A stretch of 64,000 nt of DNA from Pontibacter ramchanderi (GTDB taxonomy: Bacteria > Bacteroidota > Bacteroidia > Cytophagales > Hymenobacteraceae). Below the pieces are notes generated by a model, which was not told where the DNA came from, ran no database searches, and saw only the letters and a program-made list of their open reading frames with translations. This document shows, piece after piece, positions 27,066 through 36,851 of the stretch; position 1 is the first letter of the stretch, and each line of letters starts with the position of its first letter. Both the position numbers and the translations under genes were made by a program. Location: contig NZ_PJMU01000003.1 of assembly GCF_002846395.1 (NCBI RefSeq), positions 248,001-312,000 of the forward strand. The letters run 5' to 3'.

Positions 27066-28271
27066 TTGGAAAGCGCGAAAGAACATATCGTCATCAGGGG
27101 CTGTGGTGCCATTTCGGCCTTAGGCTATGACACCCCGTCTGTTACCGACGCCTACCTACAAGGCAAACCCGCCTTTACCTATATCCCACACGGAGGTAGC
27201 CTCACGCCAGTGGCTGCGCTCTCAGCAGCGGCAGAGACGCAATTGCAGTCCATCGCAGCGTCGAACTCCAATTACCGGCACCTGGACCGCTCTGTACTAC
27301 TGGCCATTTTTGCGGCCAGGCAGGCAGTAGCACAGGCTGGATGGCAGCCTGCAAACCCGGATGCTGATCTGCGGGAGGACATGGCCGTGAACATCGGCTC
27401 TTCCAGAGGTGCGACCGGCCTTTTCGAGCATCATTACGAAGGCTTTCAGCAGGGGCAGCTCTCGTCCTCGTCCTCTCCTACCACTACCCTTGGCAATCTT
27501 TCGAGTTGGGTGGCGCATGCCATCCATGCCGGAGGAGCCCAGATCAGTCACTCCATTACCTGCAGCACCGCCCTGATGGCCGTGGCCAATGGAGTTGCCT
27601 GGCTCAGGGCAGGTATGGCCAGCCGCTTTCTGGCCGGCGGTACCGAGGCGCCGCTCACCGATTTTACAATTGCCCAGATGAAGGCTGTGGGCATCTACTC
27701 CCGCCTGCAGAATAATTTATTTCCTTGCCAACCCTATGGCACTTCCGGGCAGAACACGTTTGTGCTGGGAGAAGGCGCCGCTGTATTTGCTCTCGAAAAA
27801 GCCAATTTGGCTACCTTGCAGCCAGGAGACGTTGTGGTAGAAGCGGTTGGTTTTGGCTTTGAAAAAATCACGAGCAAGACAGGTATATCGGCAGAAGGGT
27901 TGAACTTTCAAAGGTCCATGCAGCATGCCCTCAGTCAGCTTGAACGTCAAGATAACAAGGTGGATGCAATCATAACCCACTCCCCCGGTACCAAGGCTGG
28001 CGATCATGCCGAGCTAACCGCTATTGAAACTGTGTTTGGTAACCACCTGCCCTTGTTGACGACAAACAAACACCTGATTGGCCACACCCTGGGAGCTTCC
28101 GGCGCACTGAGTCTGCAGTATGCGATGCACTTATTAGCAACCCAGCAAATTCACAAGCCGGGCTACAGCCATACACTACCTGCCTCCGCTCCGGAACAGC
28201 TGCGCCGCGTTATGGTAAATGCGGCTGGCTTCGGTGGAAATGCTGCCAGCGTCATCCTGACGTCAGTCTAG
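27066..28271 (+). CDS. Beta-ketoacyl synthase, stand-alone (TTG start)
   Basis: 401 residues from TTG at 27066. The frame is open from a GTG at 27018, but those first codons are the terminator arm itself. No ATG exists before residue 106. The thiolase-fold triad of condensing enzymes is complete: C166 in SITCSTALMA, H305 in THSPGTKAGDH and H340 in GHTLGASG. It performs decarboxylative condensation of acyl and malonyl thioesters. No acyl carrier protein, ketoreductase or dehydratase is adjacent, so it is not part of a visible fatty-acid or aryl-polyene cluster. It is flanked on both sides by paralogous T9SS proteins. Confidence 0.85.
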   Translation: MESAKEHIVIRGCGAISALGYDTPSVTDAYLQGKPAFTYIPHGGSLTPVAALSAAAETQLQSIAASNSNYRHLDRSVLLAIFAARQAVAQAGWQPANPDADLREDMAVNIGSSRGATGLFEHHYEGFQQGQLSSSSSPTTTLGNLSSWVAHAIHAGGAQISHSITCSTALMAVANGVAWLRAGMASRFLAGGTEAPLTDFTIAQMKAVGIYSRLQNNLFPCQPYGTSGQNTFVLGEGAAVFALEKANLATLQPGDVVVEAVGFGFEKITSKTGISAEGLNFQRSMQHALSQLERQDNKVDAIITHSPGTKAGDHAELTAIETVFGNHLPLLTTNKHLIGHTLGASGALSLQYAMHLLATQQIHKPGYSHTLPASAPEQLRRVMVNAAGFGGNAASVILTSV

Positions 28272-28726
28272 TAAATCAAGGAATTTTTAAATTTCAACTC
28301 CACTACAGCTCACCTATATTGACAAGCGCTATATAGGGCAAATATTGTACATTTCCGCTCCTCCTATACCTGTATCTTTCCCTGAAAATTGCACTGATTT
28401 TTCATTGAAATACTACTCCCAATCTGGTTACTTTCTTTCTGCTAACCCATCTGCACACAAAAGCTCTCATAACACAGGAAACTGCCTGCATATAATATAT
28501 CACTAGATATTTCTATAAAAATATAGCAAGTTAACTATACAATTCCCAGTACCTGTCACCTCCGATTTCAGTTCAATTGCACACTAAAGTTTTATAGTAC
28601 AGGAACGTATAACTCAATACATTTTAATTGTGGGATTCAGGTATACAATGCCTGGTTCACGCAGTCATTTATTGTGTTGATTACCCTTTAACTAAATACT
28701 TGCTATAACAAACTTTTACCCAAACT
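28272..28726. other. AT-rich intergenic region upstream of T9SS paralogue B
   Basis: 455 bases with no credible coding frame, no strong terminator after the ketoacyl synthase and no exact TAnnTTTG box. Two TATACC/GGTATA words (28366, 28639) are present. Composition resembles the 22683-23226 spacer before paralogue A. Confidence 0.55.
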
Positions 28727-31700
28727 ATGAAAAGATATGTACAAGTCTCGATACTACGGAGCAGCTTGTGGGTTGCCATTTTACTCGTAGTCACGATCGC
28801 AGGCGCTTTTGCGCAAACCACGCCTGGCCTTATCATAAGACCATCAGTCGGAACCGGACAACAAATATTGGACCCTAACCGAGATGGGTTTGTTTCCATC
28901 AGTAGAACAGGATTCACAAATGGCAGAGATGAGGGGGTCGGCAACAGCGAGATTCCCTACAGACAATTTCCAGCCCTGACCTCAGAGCCCACCGGGGACC
29001 TGAATACAGGTACTGCAGGTGGCCACACCGATCTGGCCGGACCAGCCACCCCAATCACATCACCCTCCACAGGCTCTCCTGTTGCCGTGTATTTTGACGG
29101 CGCCAACCTCATGTTTCGGTTGCGTTTGGGCGGCACCTCTACTGCCTCCAAAGGCTACAGCGTCCTGATTGACTCGAACAATTTGTTTGAGGGCACGGGG
29201 GCAAACCCCGGGTTTGAATTTGAGGTACTTCTTGCTTCCAATTCAGCTGTGCAGGTACTGGACCACAGAGGCACGACAAGCGGCACCATTTTCACGGGGG
29301 CAGTTGACCAGTATTCGCAGCGGGCGGTGGCAGGCTCTACCAATGGAGGCAATCCAGACTACTTTTACGATTTCTTTGTTCCGATAAGCGCATTTGGTGG
29401 AGCTATTACAGCAGACACTCCGCTGCGTATGAGTGGCATTACAATTACAAGCGCGCAAAGTGGTTTTACAGGTACTATATCAGATGTGGGTGGGGTAAAC
29501 TTTCAAGCCTATGGGTATAATGCACCGGATGCCTGGCGTGCCCTACTGGGTATATTTCCGCCTACTACGCTAACTCAGGTCAGAAACTCAGGTATAACGC
29601 CTGCGGCTTCAGCAGCACCAGTAGTCAATGGTCCCATCAATGCTAACAGCACATCCATCTCGGGCACCAGCACCGAGATAGCAGGCTCTGTTGTGACTGT
29701 ACTTTTAAACGGTGAAGCCATTTGCGGAAGCGCTGGCCAATTGGCCTGTCCAACTGTGAGTGCAAACGGCACCTGGACACTGAGCGGTATACCGAGCACC
29801 TTGTTGGTGACAGGCAACATTATCACGGCTAGAGTGACAGCTCCTGGTAAAACCATTTCCCCGCTCTCGAATGCGGTAACGGTTACAACTGGGGTGTGTA
29901 CAGAAACTCCTGCTCCTCGTATAACCGGTCTGACTAGCTCTGGCAACGACAGATACCTAACATTCATTCCTAGCATAACCGGACGCCAAAGAATAACTAT
30001 TTACAGCACATCAGGCACAACAACCTCTTCAAATACAGTAATTCTAGATCTTGTAGCTGGTACTGCATACCCAAATAGTACATTAACACCTATACCTTCT
30101 AACTTCTTTCTAACAAGCCCTGGCACTAGCTATGCTATAACAACAACACCAGTAAATGTCAGCAACAATGCAACAGGATGTGAGTCTCCCAGATCAAATC
30201 TATTATGCAGAGAGCAGGGCAATAACGCTACTGTCAACACACAAGTAATTATAATTACTGGCGTCACTTACGACGGTGCAACTTTCACGAGTAACTTTAC
30301 AAATGTCCCTACTAACCTAACCTCTCTTACTGTTTCCATTAGTGGGGGTACAGCTACAGGCAATCTAGTTTTGTATAGAAACGGAACAGCTACTACTATC
30401 ACCACACCTCTTAATGGTGCTGCCTCACAAACGTTGAGCGTAGCAGGCATCACGCCCGCTCTGACTTCAGGGGATATTTTATCAGTTAGGTCAGTATTAT
30501 CTAGTAGTGCCTGCCCTTCTGCATCTGCACCTTCCAACTTTGTAACGGTTCGTCCAACCCTAACGGCTCCTGTAATCAATGCGCCCAGTTGTGGTTTTGT
30601 CACAACCTTATCAGGGACTTCTACCAACCCGATCGGTACGACGATCCAGTTTTACACAGGTGGCACGGCTGGCACCAGAACAGGTACGCTCGTTACACAA
30701 AGCGATGGCACGACACCAGTTACGGCAACAGTTACGAGCACCGGCGCGTGGGTAGCAGATTTCACATCGACCACGGCAGGAGGCATTGCAGCAGGCACAG
30801 CTATTACAGCCAGAGCTGTATCGCCAAACAACGTATCTAGTGTGAACTCTAATGTAGTAACAGCTACGCCTGGGCCAGAAGGAGTGCTCACCGTTAACCC
30901 GATCACAGCAGGCGCTACCACCATAACAGGTACAGCCCCAGCCTCTGCTGCCGGCGGACAGATCACCTTGTATATCGAAGGCACACCATTCCCTACACCA
31001 GTGTTTATCTCGGGAACAACCTGGGGTGTAGAGGGCATCTCAGCCCAGGATCTGTTTGCAGGGGCAACTGTTACAGCCACTTTCACGCCGCCAAATGGTT
31101 GCGAGAGCAGACAATCGGCACCGGTTGTTGTCGCTTGTAGCCCTCCGCCAACTGCCTTCACACTGAGTCCTACCACGGCAACAGTTTGCGGCGGTAACAC
31201 TACGAGCTTCGAACTTTCCGGCTCAGAGTATGGCATCATCTACCGCCTGTTGGTCAATGGAGAAGAGTCAGGCAGTTCAGTGCTGGGTACAGGCGGACCG
31301 ATCACGTTAATTTCAGGACCGTTCACAAACCTGACATCTGCTAACCAGAATCAGACCGTTACTTATCGGGCCAGAAGCCTGACCGGTATTGCCTGCGATG
31401 CTATCTCGACCAACTCGGTGACTGTAACCGTTTTGCCACAGCCTGTAACTACCGGACTTACCTTAACGCCAATAACCCCACAACCAGTATGCGGCAGTCG
31501 CAGTGTGAGTTACTCACTTGCTGGCTCTAACCCTGCTTATGTTTATCAACTGGTCAACCAGTCGACCGGGCTGCCAATTGGCTCACCAGTACCCGGATCA
31601 ACAGGAAACATTACCCTGAACACCGGCCCGATTACAGCTAATACCACCATCGGCCTGCGTGTTTCTTTCCCAGGAGAGGGCGCCTGCGGCGTGACTATAC

Positions 31701-33148
31701 CTGATCAGGCGACTGTGTTCATTTCTGGCCCGTCCGTTAATAACTTCGTGTTTGCAGAGAATAACAAGGTATGCGTTGGCAACGGAACTATCATCAGCGT
31801 GCAAACAGAATTTAACGCTAATACAACCTATACCTACCGTATCTACCGTAGGGTGGGCTCAGAAATAAACTTCAGTGCCGACCAACTTATAGGAACTCCA
31901 TTTAACGGTACTGGCGGCGTGGTGAGTAGACAGACCCCTGGCCTCCCCGAAGGCAACCAGTTCTTTTATGCTACTGTGACCAGTCCGAGTTGCGGGGAAA
32001 TCGTGTTGGCGAATACCGTCACCGTTCAGGTAACAAATGCCGCTTTGCAAGCCAACGCTGGTCCTGACCAGACTGTGTGCGGCTCCAGCGTAGTGCTCAG
32101 CGCGAATGATGTGGGGCAGGATGCTGGCCTTTGGAGCCAAGTGAGCGGTCCTACTACTGCTGTGTTCTCTCCGGCAAGCTCCAACAATGCGACCGTATCT
32201 AACCTGTCTCCGGGCACCTATATTTTGCGCTGGACTTCTACCCCGGTTTGCGGCGCAGGTGGCGCAGCCACATTCGACGAGGTAACGATCACGGTTAACT
32301 GCGACGCCTACTATACCATTAATCCGCCAAAGTATAACAATGAATACATAGTTGGTGACTTACTCGCTTTTGCAACAGACCCGGATGGCGATATTACAGG
32401 TGCGGCAATTGTTTTTGGCAGTTTACCGGACGGCCTGGCATTGGCAAATAATGGTAACATTTCCGTTACAAACCCGGCTGCTCTGGGCGAAGGGGCTTTC
32501 CCGCTGACAATTAGGGTAACAGATCAGTTTGGAGGTTCTATCGACCTTAGCATCGTCATTCGTCTGCTCGGCAACGAACCGATCATCATCCCGCTCCCAG
32601 TCGAGCTGGTATACTTCACCGCCACTGTCCGCAACAACCAGGCGCACCTGGAGTGGCTCACGGCATCAGAACTGGACAACGACCGCTTCGAGATAGAACG
32701 CAGCCTCGATGCGAGAAGCTTTGAGAAAGTGGGCACCGTGAAAGGCAAAGGCACGACCAGCCTGGAAACCAAGTACCAGTTTACAGACCGCACACCGGTG
32801 CAGGGCACTGTCTACTACCGACTCAAGCAGGTAGACACCGACGGACAGTTTGCTTACAGCAACGTGATTGCAGTGAACGCCAAGGGTTTGGCGCGTGAAC
32901 TTGCTACGCAGGCCTATCCGAACCCATTCCAGGATGTGATCAAGGTAACACTAACAGCACCTGAGGCGCAGACCGCGGTGATGACCATCTATGACATGAA
33001 CGGACGCCGGGTAATGAACAAGGAACTGCAGCTGGATGCCGGCCTGAACAGAATGGAGCTTAACCTGGAGCAGCTACAATCAGGTATGTACATTCTGAAA
33101 GTAGTGGGCGCGGGCATGGAGTCCACCACCCGAATCATGAAAAACTAA
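28727..33148 (+). CDS. T9SS-sorted giant surface protein with Ig-like repeats (paralogue B)
   Basis: 1473 residues. Signal peptide ending near AGAFAQ (about 30), then the same N-terminal domain as paralogue A (ILDPNRDGFVS loop, NLMFRLRLGG, KGYSVLIDSNN), Ig-like modules, PKD-like modules, a cadherin-like putative Ig domain (about 1195-1285, PDGDITGAAIVFGSLPDGLA), the FN3-like unit (PLPVELVYFTAT) and the T9SS type A sorting domain (AYPNPFQ to the end). Residues about 400-610 (bases 29930-30560) use many more A/T-ending codons than the flanks, suggesting an exchanged module. A terminator follows the stop. Confidence 0.9.
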   Translation: MKRYVQVSILRSSLWVAILLVVTIAGAFAQTTPGLIIRPSVGTGQQILDPNRDGFVSISRTGFTNGRDEGVGNSEIPYRQFPALTSEPTGDLNTGTAGGHTDLAGPATPITSPSTGSPVAVYFDGANLMFRLRLGGTSTASKGYSVLIDSNNLFEGTGANPGFEFEVLLASNSAVQVLDHRGTTSGTIFTGAVDQYSQRAVAGSTNGGNPDYFYDFFVPISAFGGAITADTPLRMSGITITSAQSGFTGTISDVGGVNFQAYGYNAPDAWRALLGIFPPTTLTQVRNSGITPAASAAPVVNGPINANSTSISGTSTEIAGSVVTVLLNGEAICGSAGQLACPTVSANGTWTLSGIPSTLLVTGNIITARVTAPGKTISPLSNAVTVTTGVCTETPAPRITGLTSSGNDRYLTFIPSITGRQRITIYSTSGTTTSSNTVILDLVAGTAYPNSTLTPIPSNFFLTSPGTSYAITTTPVNVSNNATGCESPRSNLLCREQGNNATVNTQVIIITGVTYDGATFTSNFTNVPTNLTSLTVSISGGTATGNLVLYRNGTATTITTPLNGAASQTLSVAGITPALTSGDILSVRSVLSSSACPSASAPSNFVTVRPTLTAPVINAPSCGFVTTLSGTSTNPIGTTIQFYTGGTAGTRTGTLVTQSDGTTPVTATVTSTGAWVADFTSTTAGGIAAGTAITARAVSPNNVSSVNSNVVTATPGPEGVLTVNPITAGATTITGTAPASAAGGQITLYIEGTPFPTPVFISGTTWGVEGISAQDLFAGATVTATFTPPNGCESRQSAPVVVACSPPPTAFTLSPTTATVCGGNTTSFELSGSEYGIIYRLLVNGEESGSSVLGTGGPITLISGPFTNLTSANQNQTVTYRARSLTGIACDAISTNSVTVTVLPQPVTTGLTLTPITPQPVCGSRSVSYSLAGSNPAYVYQLVNQSTGLPIGSPVPGSTGNITLNTGPITANTTIGLRVSFPGEGACGVTIPDQATVFISGPSVNNFVFAENNKVCVGNGTIISVQTEFNANTTYTYRIYRRVGSEINFSADQLIGTPFNGTGGVVSRQTPGLPEGNQFFYATVTSPSCGEIVLANTVTVQVTNAALQANAGPDQTVCGSSVVLSANDVGQDAGLWSQVSGPTTAVFSPASSNNATVSNLSPGTYILRWTSTPVCGAGGAATFDEVTITVNCDAYYTINPPKYNNEYIVGDLLAFATDPDGDITGAAIVFGSLPDGLALANNGNISVTNPAALGEGAFPLTIRVTDQFGGSIDLSIVIRLLGNEPIIIPLPVELVYFTATVRNNQAHLEWLTASELDNDRFEIERSLDARSFEKVGTVKGKGTTSLETKYQFTDRTPVQGTVYYRLKQVDTDGQFAYSNVIAVNAKGLARELATQAYPNPFQDVIKVTLTAPEAQTAVMTIYDMNGRRVMNKELQLDAGLNRMELNLEQLQSGMYILKVVGAGMESTTRIMKN

Positions 33149-33170
33149 ATAACAGGTATAGCACACACAG

Positions 33171-33205
33171 AAAAGGCAGCCGCAAATGGCTGCCTTTTCT
33201 TTTTT
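33171..33205 (+). terminator. Terminator after T9SS paralogue B
   Basis: AAAAGGCAGC (33171-33180) pairs with GCTGCCTTTT (33189-33198), 8-base loop, T-rich tail. Confidence 0.9.
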
Positions 33206-33329
33206 AACCAGTTATCACACTTCTGCACTGAATTTGTTAAATTTACGGCCAGATTTTGTTCACCCTATACCTTGCAAAAGGCTATACCTGACCATCTTCT
33301 GGCTATATCCTTTATTCCAAACTAATTAG

Positions 33330-34661
33330 ATGAAAGTTTTAAAGTTCGGCGGCACCTCGGTAGGGTCGGCTGAAAGAATGAAAGCAGTGGCAGACCTCAT
33401 CAACGATGGGTCCCCGAAAATTGTGGTGCTCTCGGCTATGTCGGGTACTACCAATCAACTCGTACAGATAGCAGAGACACTGTACCAGAATGCCAACCAG
33501 GAAGCGAACGCGCTCATCGATGCGCTACATGATAAATATAAACAGGTAGTAGCGGAACTCTACGCTACCGACAAAAAGAAAAAAGAGGCCCTCGAACTGA
33601 TCTCCATTCATTTTGATCATATCCGCTCGTTCACACTCGACCTTTTCACCATTTATGAAGAGCGTGCCGTGCTGGCACAGGGCGAGCTCCTGTCTACGGC
33701 GCTGTTTCAGTTTTTCCTCGAAGAACAAGGTATAGCTTCTGTTTTGTTACCTGCCCTGAACTTCATGAAGATCGACGAGAACGAGGAGCCGGACAATGCC
33801 TACATCAGTAAGAACCTGAAACTGGAGCTCGAGAAGCATCCAGGGGTAAACCTGTTCATCACGCAGGGCTACATTTGCCGCAACGCCTTTGGCGAAGTGG
33901 ACAACCTGAAGCGCGGCGGTTCCGACTACTCGGCTTCGCTAATCGGGGCTGCTGCAGACGCCAGTGAGATCCAGATCTGGACCGACATTGATGGCATGCA
34001 CAACAACGATCCGCGGGTTGTGAAGAATACCTTCCCGATCGCGGAGCTGTCGTTTGACGAGGCGGCGGAGCTGGCGTATTTCGGCGCCAAGATCCTGCAC
34101 CCTTCCAGCGTATTGCCAGCCAAGCAGAAGAACATACCCGTGCGCCTGCTCAACACCATGCAGCCACAGGCCCACGGCACCACTATTTCATCGCAGACGG
34201 GCCAGGGGGGCATTAAGGCGGTAGCGGCCAAAGACGGTATCACAGCGATTAAGATCAAATCAGGTCGCATGTTGTTGGCCTATGGTTTCCTGCGTAGCGT
34301 GTTCGAAGTGTTCGAAAGGTATAAGACTCCGATCGACATGATCACCACCTCCGAGGTAGCCGTTTCGCTGACCATCGACAACCCGAAATTTCTGACCGAG
34401 ATCACCCGCGAACTGCAGGAGTACGGCCAGGTGGAGGTTGACCAGGACCAGTCGATCATTTGCGTGGTAGGCGACTTTATAGCAGAGCGCAGCGGCTCGG
34501 GACTGAAGATATTTGAGGCGCTGAAAGACATTCCGCTGCGCATGATCTCGTATGGCGGAAGCAAGAACAACATCAGCTTATTGATCAATACTACTGATAA
34601 AGAAAGATCCCTTATCCAGCTGAATGAGGGCATCTTCGAAAGGAACAACCACAATGCTTAA
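33330..34661 (+). CDS. lysC: Aspartate kinase (monofunctional)
   Basis: 443 residues. The N-terminal kinase motif KFGGTSVGS (5-13), GYICRNAFGEVDNLKRGGSDYSASLIGAA with the aspartate/ATP site, and a C-terminal pair of ACT-type regulatory segments (TPIDMITTSEVAVSLTIDN; IICVVGDFIAERSGSGLKIF). It phosphorylates aspartate, the entry to lysine, methionine and threonine. There is no fused homoserine dehydrogenase; that enzyme is separate at 36852-38114. It overlaps lysA by 8 bases, so lysine feedback through the ACT domains would fit its operon partner. Confidence 0.94.
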   Translation: MKVLKFGGTSVGSAERMKAVADLINDGSPKIVVLSAMSGTTNQLVQIAETLYQNANQEANALIDALHDKYKQVVAELYATDKKKKEALELISIHFDHIRSFTLDLFTIYEERAVLAQGELLSTALFQFFLEEQGIASVLLPALNFMKIDENEEPDNAYISKNLKLELEKHPGVNLFITQGYICRNAFGEVDNLKRGGSDYSASLIGAAADASEIQIWTDIDGMHNNDPRVVKNTFPIAELSFDEAAELAYFGAKILHPSSVLPAKQKNIPVRLLNTMQPQAHGTTISSQTGQGGIKAVAAKDGITAIKIKSGRMLLAYGFLRSVFEVFERYKTPIDMITTSEVAVSLTIDNPKFLTEITRELQEYGQVEVDQDQSIICVVGDFIAERSGSGLKIFEALKDIPLRMISYGGSKNNISLLINTTDKERSLIQLNEGIFERNNHNA

Positions 34662-35799
34662 TCTTTCTGTGCAGGAGTTGCAACAGCACGCCACTCCTTT
34701 TTATGTGTACAACCTCAACCTGTTGCGCCAAACCCTGCAACGGGCCAGCCAGGAGGCAGCCAGGTATAACTTTCAGGTGCACTACGCCCTGAAGGCCAAC
34801 ACCAACAGCCCGATTCTGCAGGAGATGCGCGCAGTGGGTTTCGGTGCCGACTGCGTGAGTGGCAACGAAGTGAAATGCGCCATCGAAAACGGTTTCCCGG
34901 CACACCATGTGGTGTTTGCCGGTGTAGGCAAGTCGGATGCCGAGATCAATTATGCGCTTGACAAAGACATTTTCTGCTTCAACTGCGAGTCGAGCCACGA
35001 GTTGATCGTGCTCAACGAACTGGCGGAAGCCAAGGGCAAAACAGCCCGCATTGCGCTGCGCATTAACCCGAACGTGAACGCCAACACGCACAAGTACATC
35101 ACCACCGGGCTGGAGGAAAACAAGTTTGGCATCAACGCCTGGGAATTGCCGGATGTGCTGGCGCTGCTTAAAACACTTCCTAACCTGTCGCTTATCGGGC
35201 TGCACTTCCACATCGGTTCGCAGATCACGGATCTTTCGGCCTTCAAAAACCTGTGCACGCGTGTGAACGAGTTTCAGGACTGGTTTGAGTCGCAGCAGGT
35301 GCATCTGGAGCACATCAACGTTGGCGGTGGTTTAGGGGTAGATTACTACAATCCGGACGAGCAGCCTATACCTGATTTCGAAGCGTACTTTTCGCTCTTC
35401 AACCAGTTTCTGAAAGTGCGTCCCAACCAGCAGGTGCACTTTGAACTGGGCAGAGCGTTGGTGGCTCAAAGCGGTACGCTTATCTCGCGGGTACTCTACA
35501 TCAAAAAGGGTGTCTCAACGAATTTTGCGATTCTGGATGCCGGCATGACCGAGTTGATCCGACCGGCGCTTTACCAATCTTATCACAAGATCGAGAACAT
35601 CAGCAGCAAGGGCGCGGAAGAGCGTTATGACGTGGTAGGTCCTATCTGCGAATCGTCTGATTGCTTCGGCAAGGCGGTAGTGCTGCCGGAGACCAACCGG
35701 GGTGACCTGATCGCGATTCGGACAGCGGGTGCCTATGGCGAGGTCATGGCCTCGGCCTACAACCTGCGCGACAAAGCGGCCGCCGTATACCTTGGGTAG
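34654..35799 (+). CDS. lysA: Diaminopimelate decarboxylase
   Basis: 381 residues from the ATG at 34654; an upstream in-frame ATG at 34624 is inside lysC. Alanine-racemase-fold PLP domain with K47 in HYALKANTN, HIGSQI, NVGGGLGVDY and the C-terminal GPICESSDCFGK with the catalytic Cys. It decarboxylates meso-DAP to lysine. The eight-base overlap with lysC indicates coupled translation. A perfect 16-bp terminator follows. Confidence 0.95.
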   Translation: MLNLSVQELQQHATPFYVYNLNLLRQTLQRASQEAARYNFQVHYALKANTNSPILQEMRAVGFGADCVSGNEVKCAIENGFPAHHVVFAGVGKSDAEINYALDKDIFCFNCESSHELIVLNELAEAKGKTARIALRINPNVNANTHKYITTGLEENKFGINAWELPDVLALLKTLPNLSLIGLHFHIGSQITDLSAFKNLCTRVNEFQDWFESQQVHLEHINVGGGLGVDYYNPDEQPIPDFEAYFSLFNQFLKVRPNQQVHFELGRALVAQSGTLISRVLYIKKGVSTNFAILDAGMTELIRPALYQSYHKIENISSKGAEERYDVVGPICESSDCFGKAVVLPETNRGDLIAIRTAGAYGEVMASAYNLRDKAAAVYLG

Positions 35800-35823
35800 C
35801 TATACCTAAAATTGATCTAAAAC

Positions 35824-35859
35824 GAAAGCCCCGCCTTCAAGTCTGAAGGCGGGGCTTTC
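35824..35859. terminator. Bidirectional terminator between lysA and the lipoprotein gene
   Basis: GAAAGCCCCGCCTTCA (35824-35839) pairs perfectly with TGAAGGCGGGGCTTTC (35844-35859), loop AGTC. Confidence 0.92.
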
Positions 35860-35894
35860 TCACTCTTAACCCAAAACCATCGCAATCTATTATC

Positions 35895-36584
35895 TTACAT
35901 GGCAAGCGAGACCACGAAATCCGGCTCCGCATGCTTTATATGAGGCTGTTTCTGAAAGAAATTGGCCATCTCGAGCGCATTGCCGCGCGAATTTTTATCG
36001 GCACGCAGCACAAAAGTATCTTCACTCAACGAACTCACCACTTCGGTGCGTGTGGCATTGGCAAGGCGCTGCAACACCTGTGCGGCCGGCATCCTACCTG
36101 TTTCCACGCGCACAATAAACTCGTTCGATATACCCAGAAGCTCTCCTCCCGCTGATTCAAAATAGGGAGCGGCATAACGCACAGCAGGGTCCTTCGCAAT
36201 GTCGGCCAACAACGTTTGCACCTGGCGGCAGCTTAAGCCGGCGGCAAGCCTGGCTGGGTAAAGCCTCGCAGAATTTGACTGGACTGGCTGCCCAAGTGCC
36301 TCTATATACCCATAACGACCAACAGCCGCTGTAACCTCTTCATAAGTCAACTCCTGGCTGAATGATAGCAGCACCATGCCTCCGTAAACTGTGCCCAGTG
36401 ACTTTTCAGCATCGTTGTAATAATAGCTATGTGAAATACAGGGCGCACCGTCGGCTGCCTGCAGTGGGTTAAGCAAACCAGGGTCGAAGCGTACGTTTCT
36501 GATCGGCGACACATTGTCGTTTCTACAAGATGAAAATATAATTATCAGAAGTAGAGCGTTTATCCAGAGTATATTGATTTTCAT
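35895..36584 (-). CDS. Lipoprotein with two tandem peptidase-prodomain-like units
   Basis: 229 residues. Lipobox LIIIFSSC with C20 as the lipidated residue. The mature part seems to be two copies of one unit: about 65-140 (GGMVLLSFSQELTYEEV to VRYAAPYF) and about 150-228 (NEFIVRVETGRMPAAQV to IKHAEPDFVV). Each has an opening strand, a helix, a central strand, a second helix and a final xAxPxF/Y, the layout of the subtilisin-type propeptide (inhibitor I9/fervidolysin prodomain), where AEPNY joins the protease. No protease domain follows and none is adjacent. I infer a stand-alone inhibitor or chaperone of a subtilase. Own transcription unit. Confidence 0.7.
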   Translation of the reverse strand: MKINILWINALLLIIIFSSCRNDNVSPIRNVRFDPGLLNPLQAADGAPCISHSYYYNDAEKSLGTVYGGMVLLSFSQELTYEEVTAAVGRYGYIEALGQPVQSNSARLYPARLAAGLSCRQVQTLLADIAKDPAVRYAAPYFESAGGELLGISNEFIVRVETGRMPAAQVLQRLANATRTEVVSSLSEDTFVLRADKNSRGNALEMANFFQKQPHIKHAEPDFVVSLAM

Positions 36585-36851
36585 TGCTGTTGGGTATTAT
36601 GAATCGTCCATAAATATTCTTTGTACGATAGTATAACCACAAACAGATGAAAATGATAAGGTTATTTACACAAATAGTTTCGAATGCCGGCTTAAAGACT
36701 GTAATCAAAATTATTTAAACATACCTATACAATTAAGATACAATTAAAAATACACATTATCTAATTGTTAAAATTGAATTATTTCCATAAATCTAATATA
36801 CAGACATTGCTTTATAGAAAATCGCTATACTTAAACGAGCAAAACCTAAAC

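Noticed and set aside
23227..33148. CRISPR array or phage tail genes in the repetitive T9SS region
   Set aside because: The repeats are protein-level Ig-like modules in long open frames, not short DNA repeats with spacers; the ends carry T9SS sorting domains.
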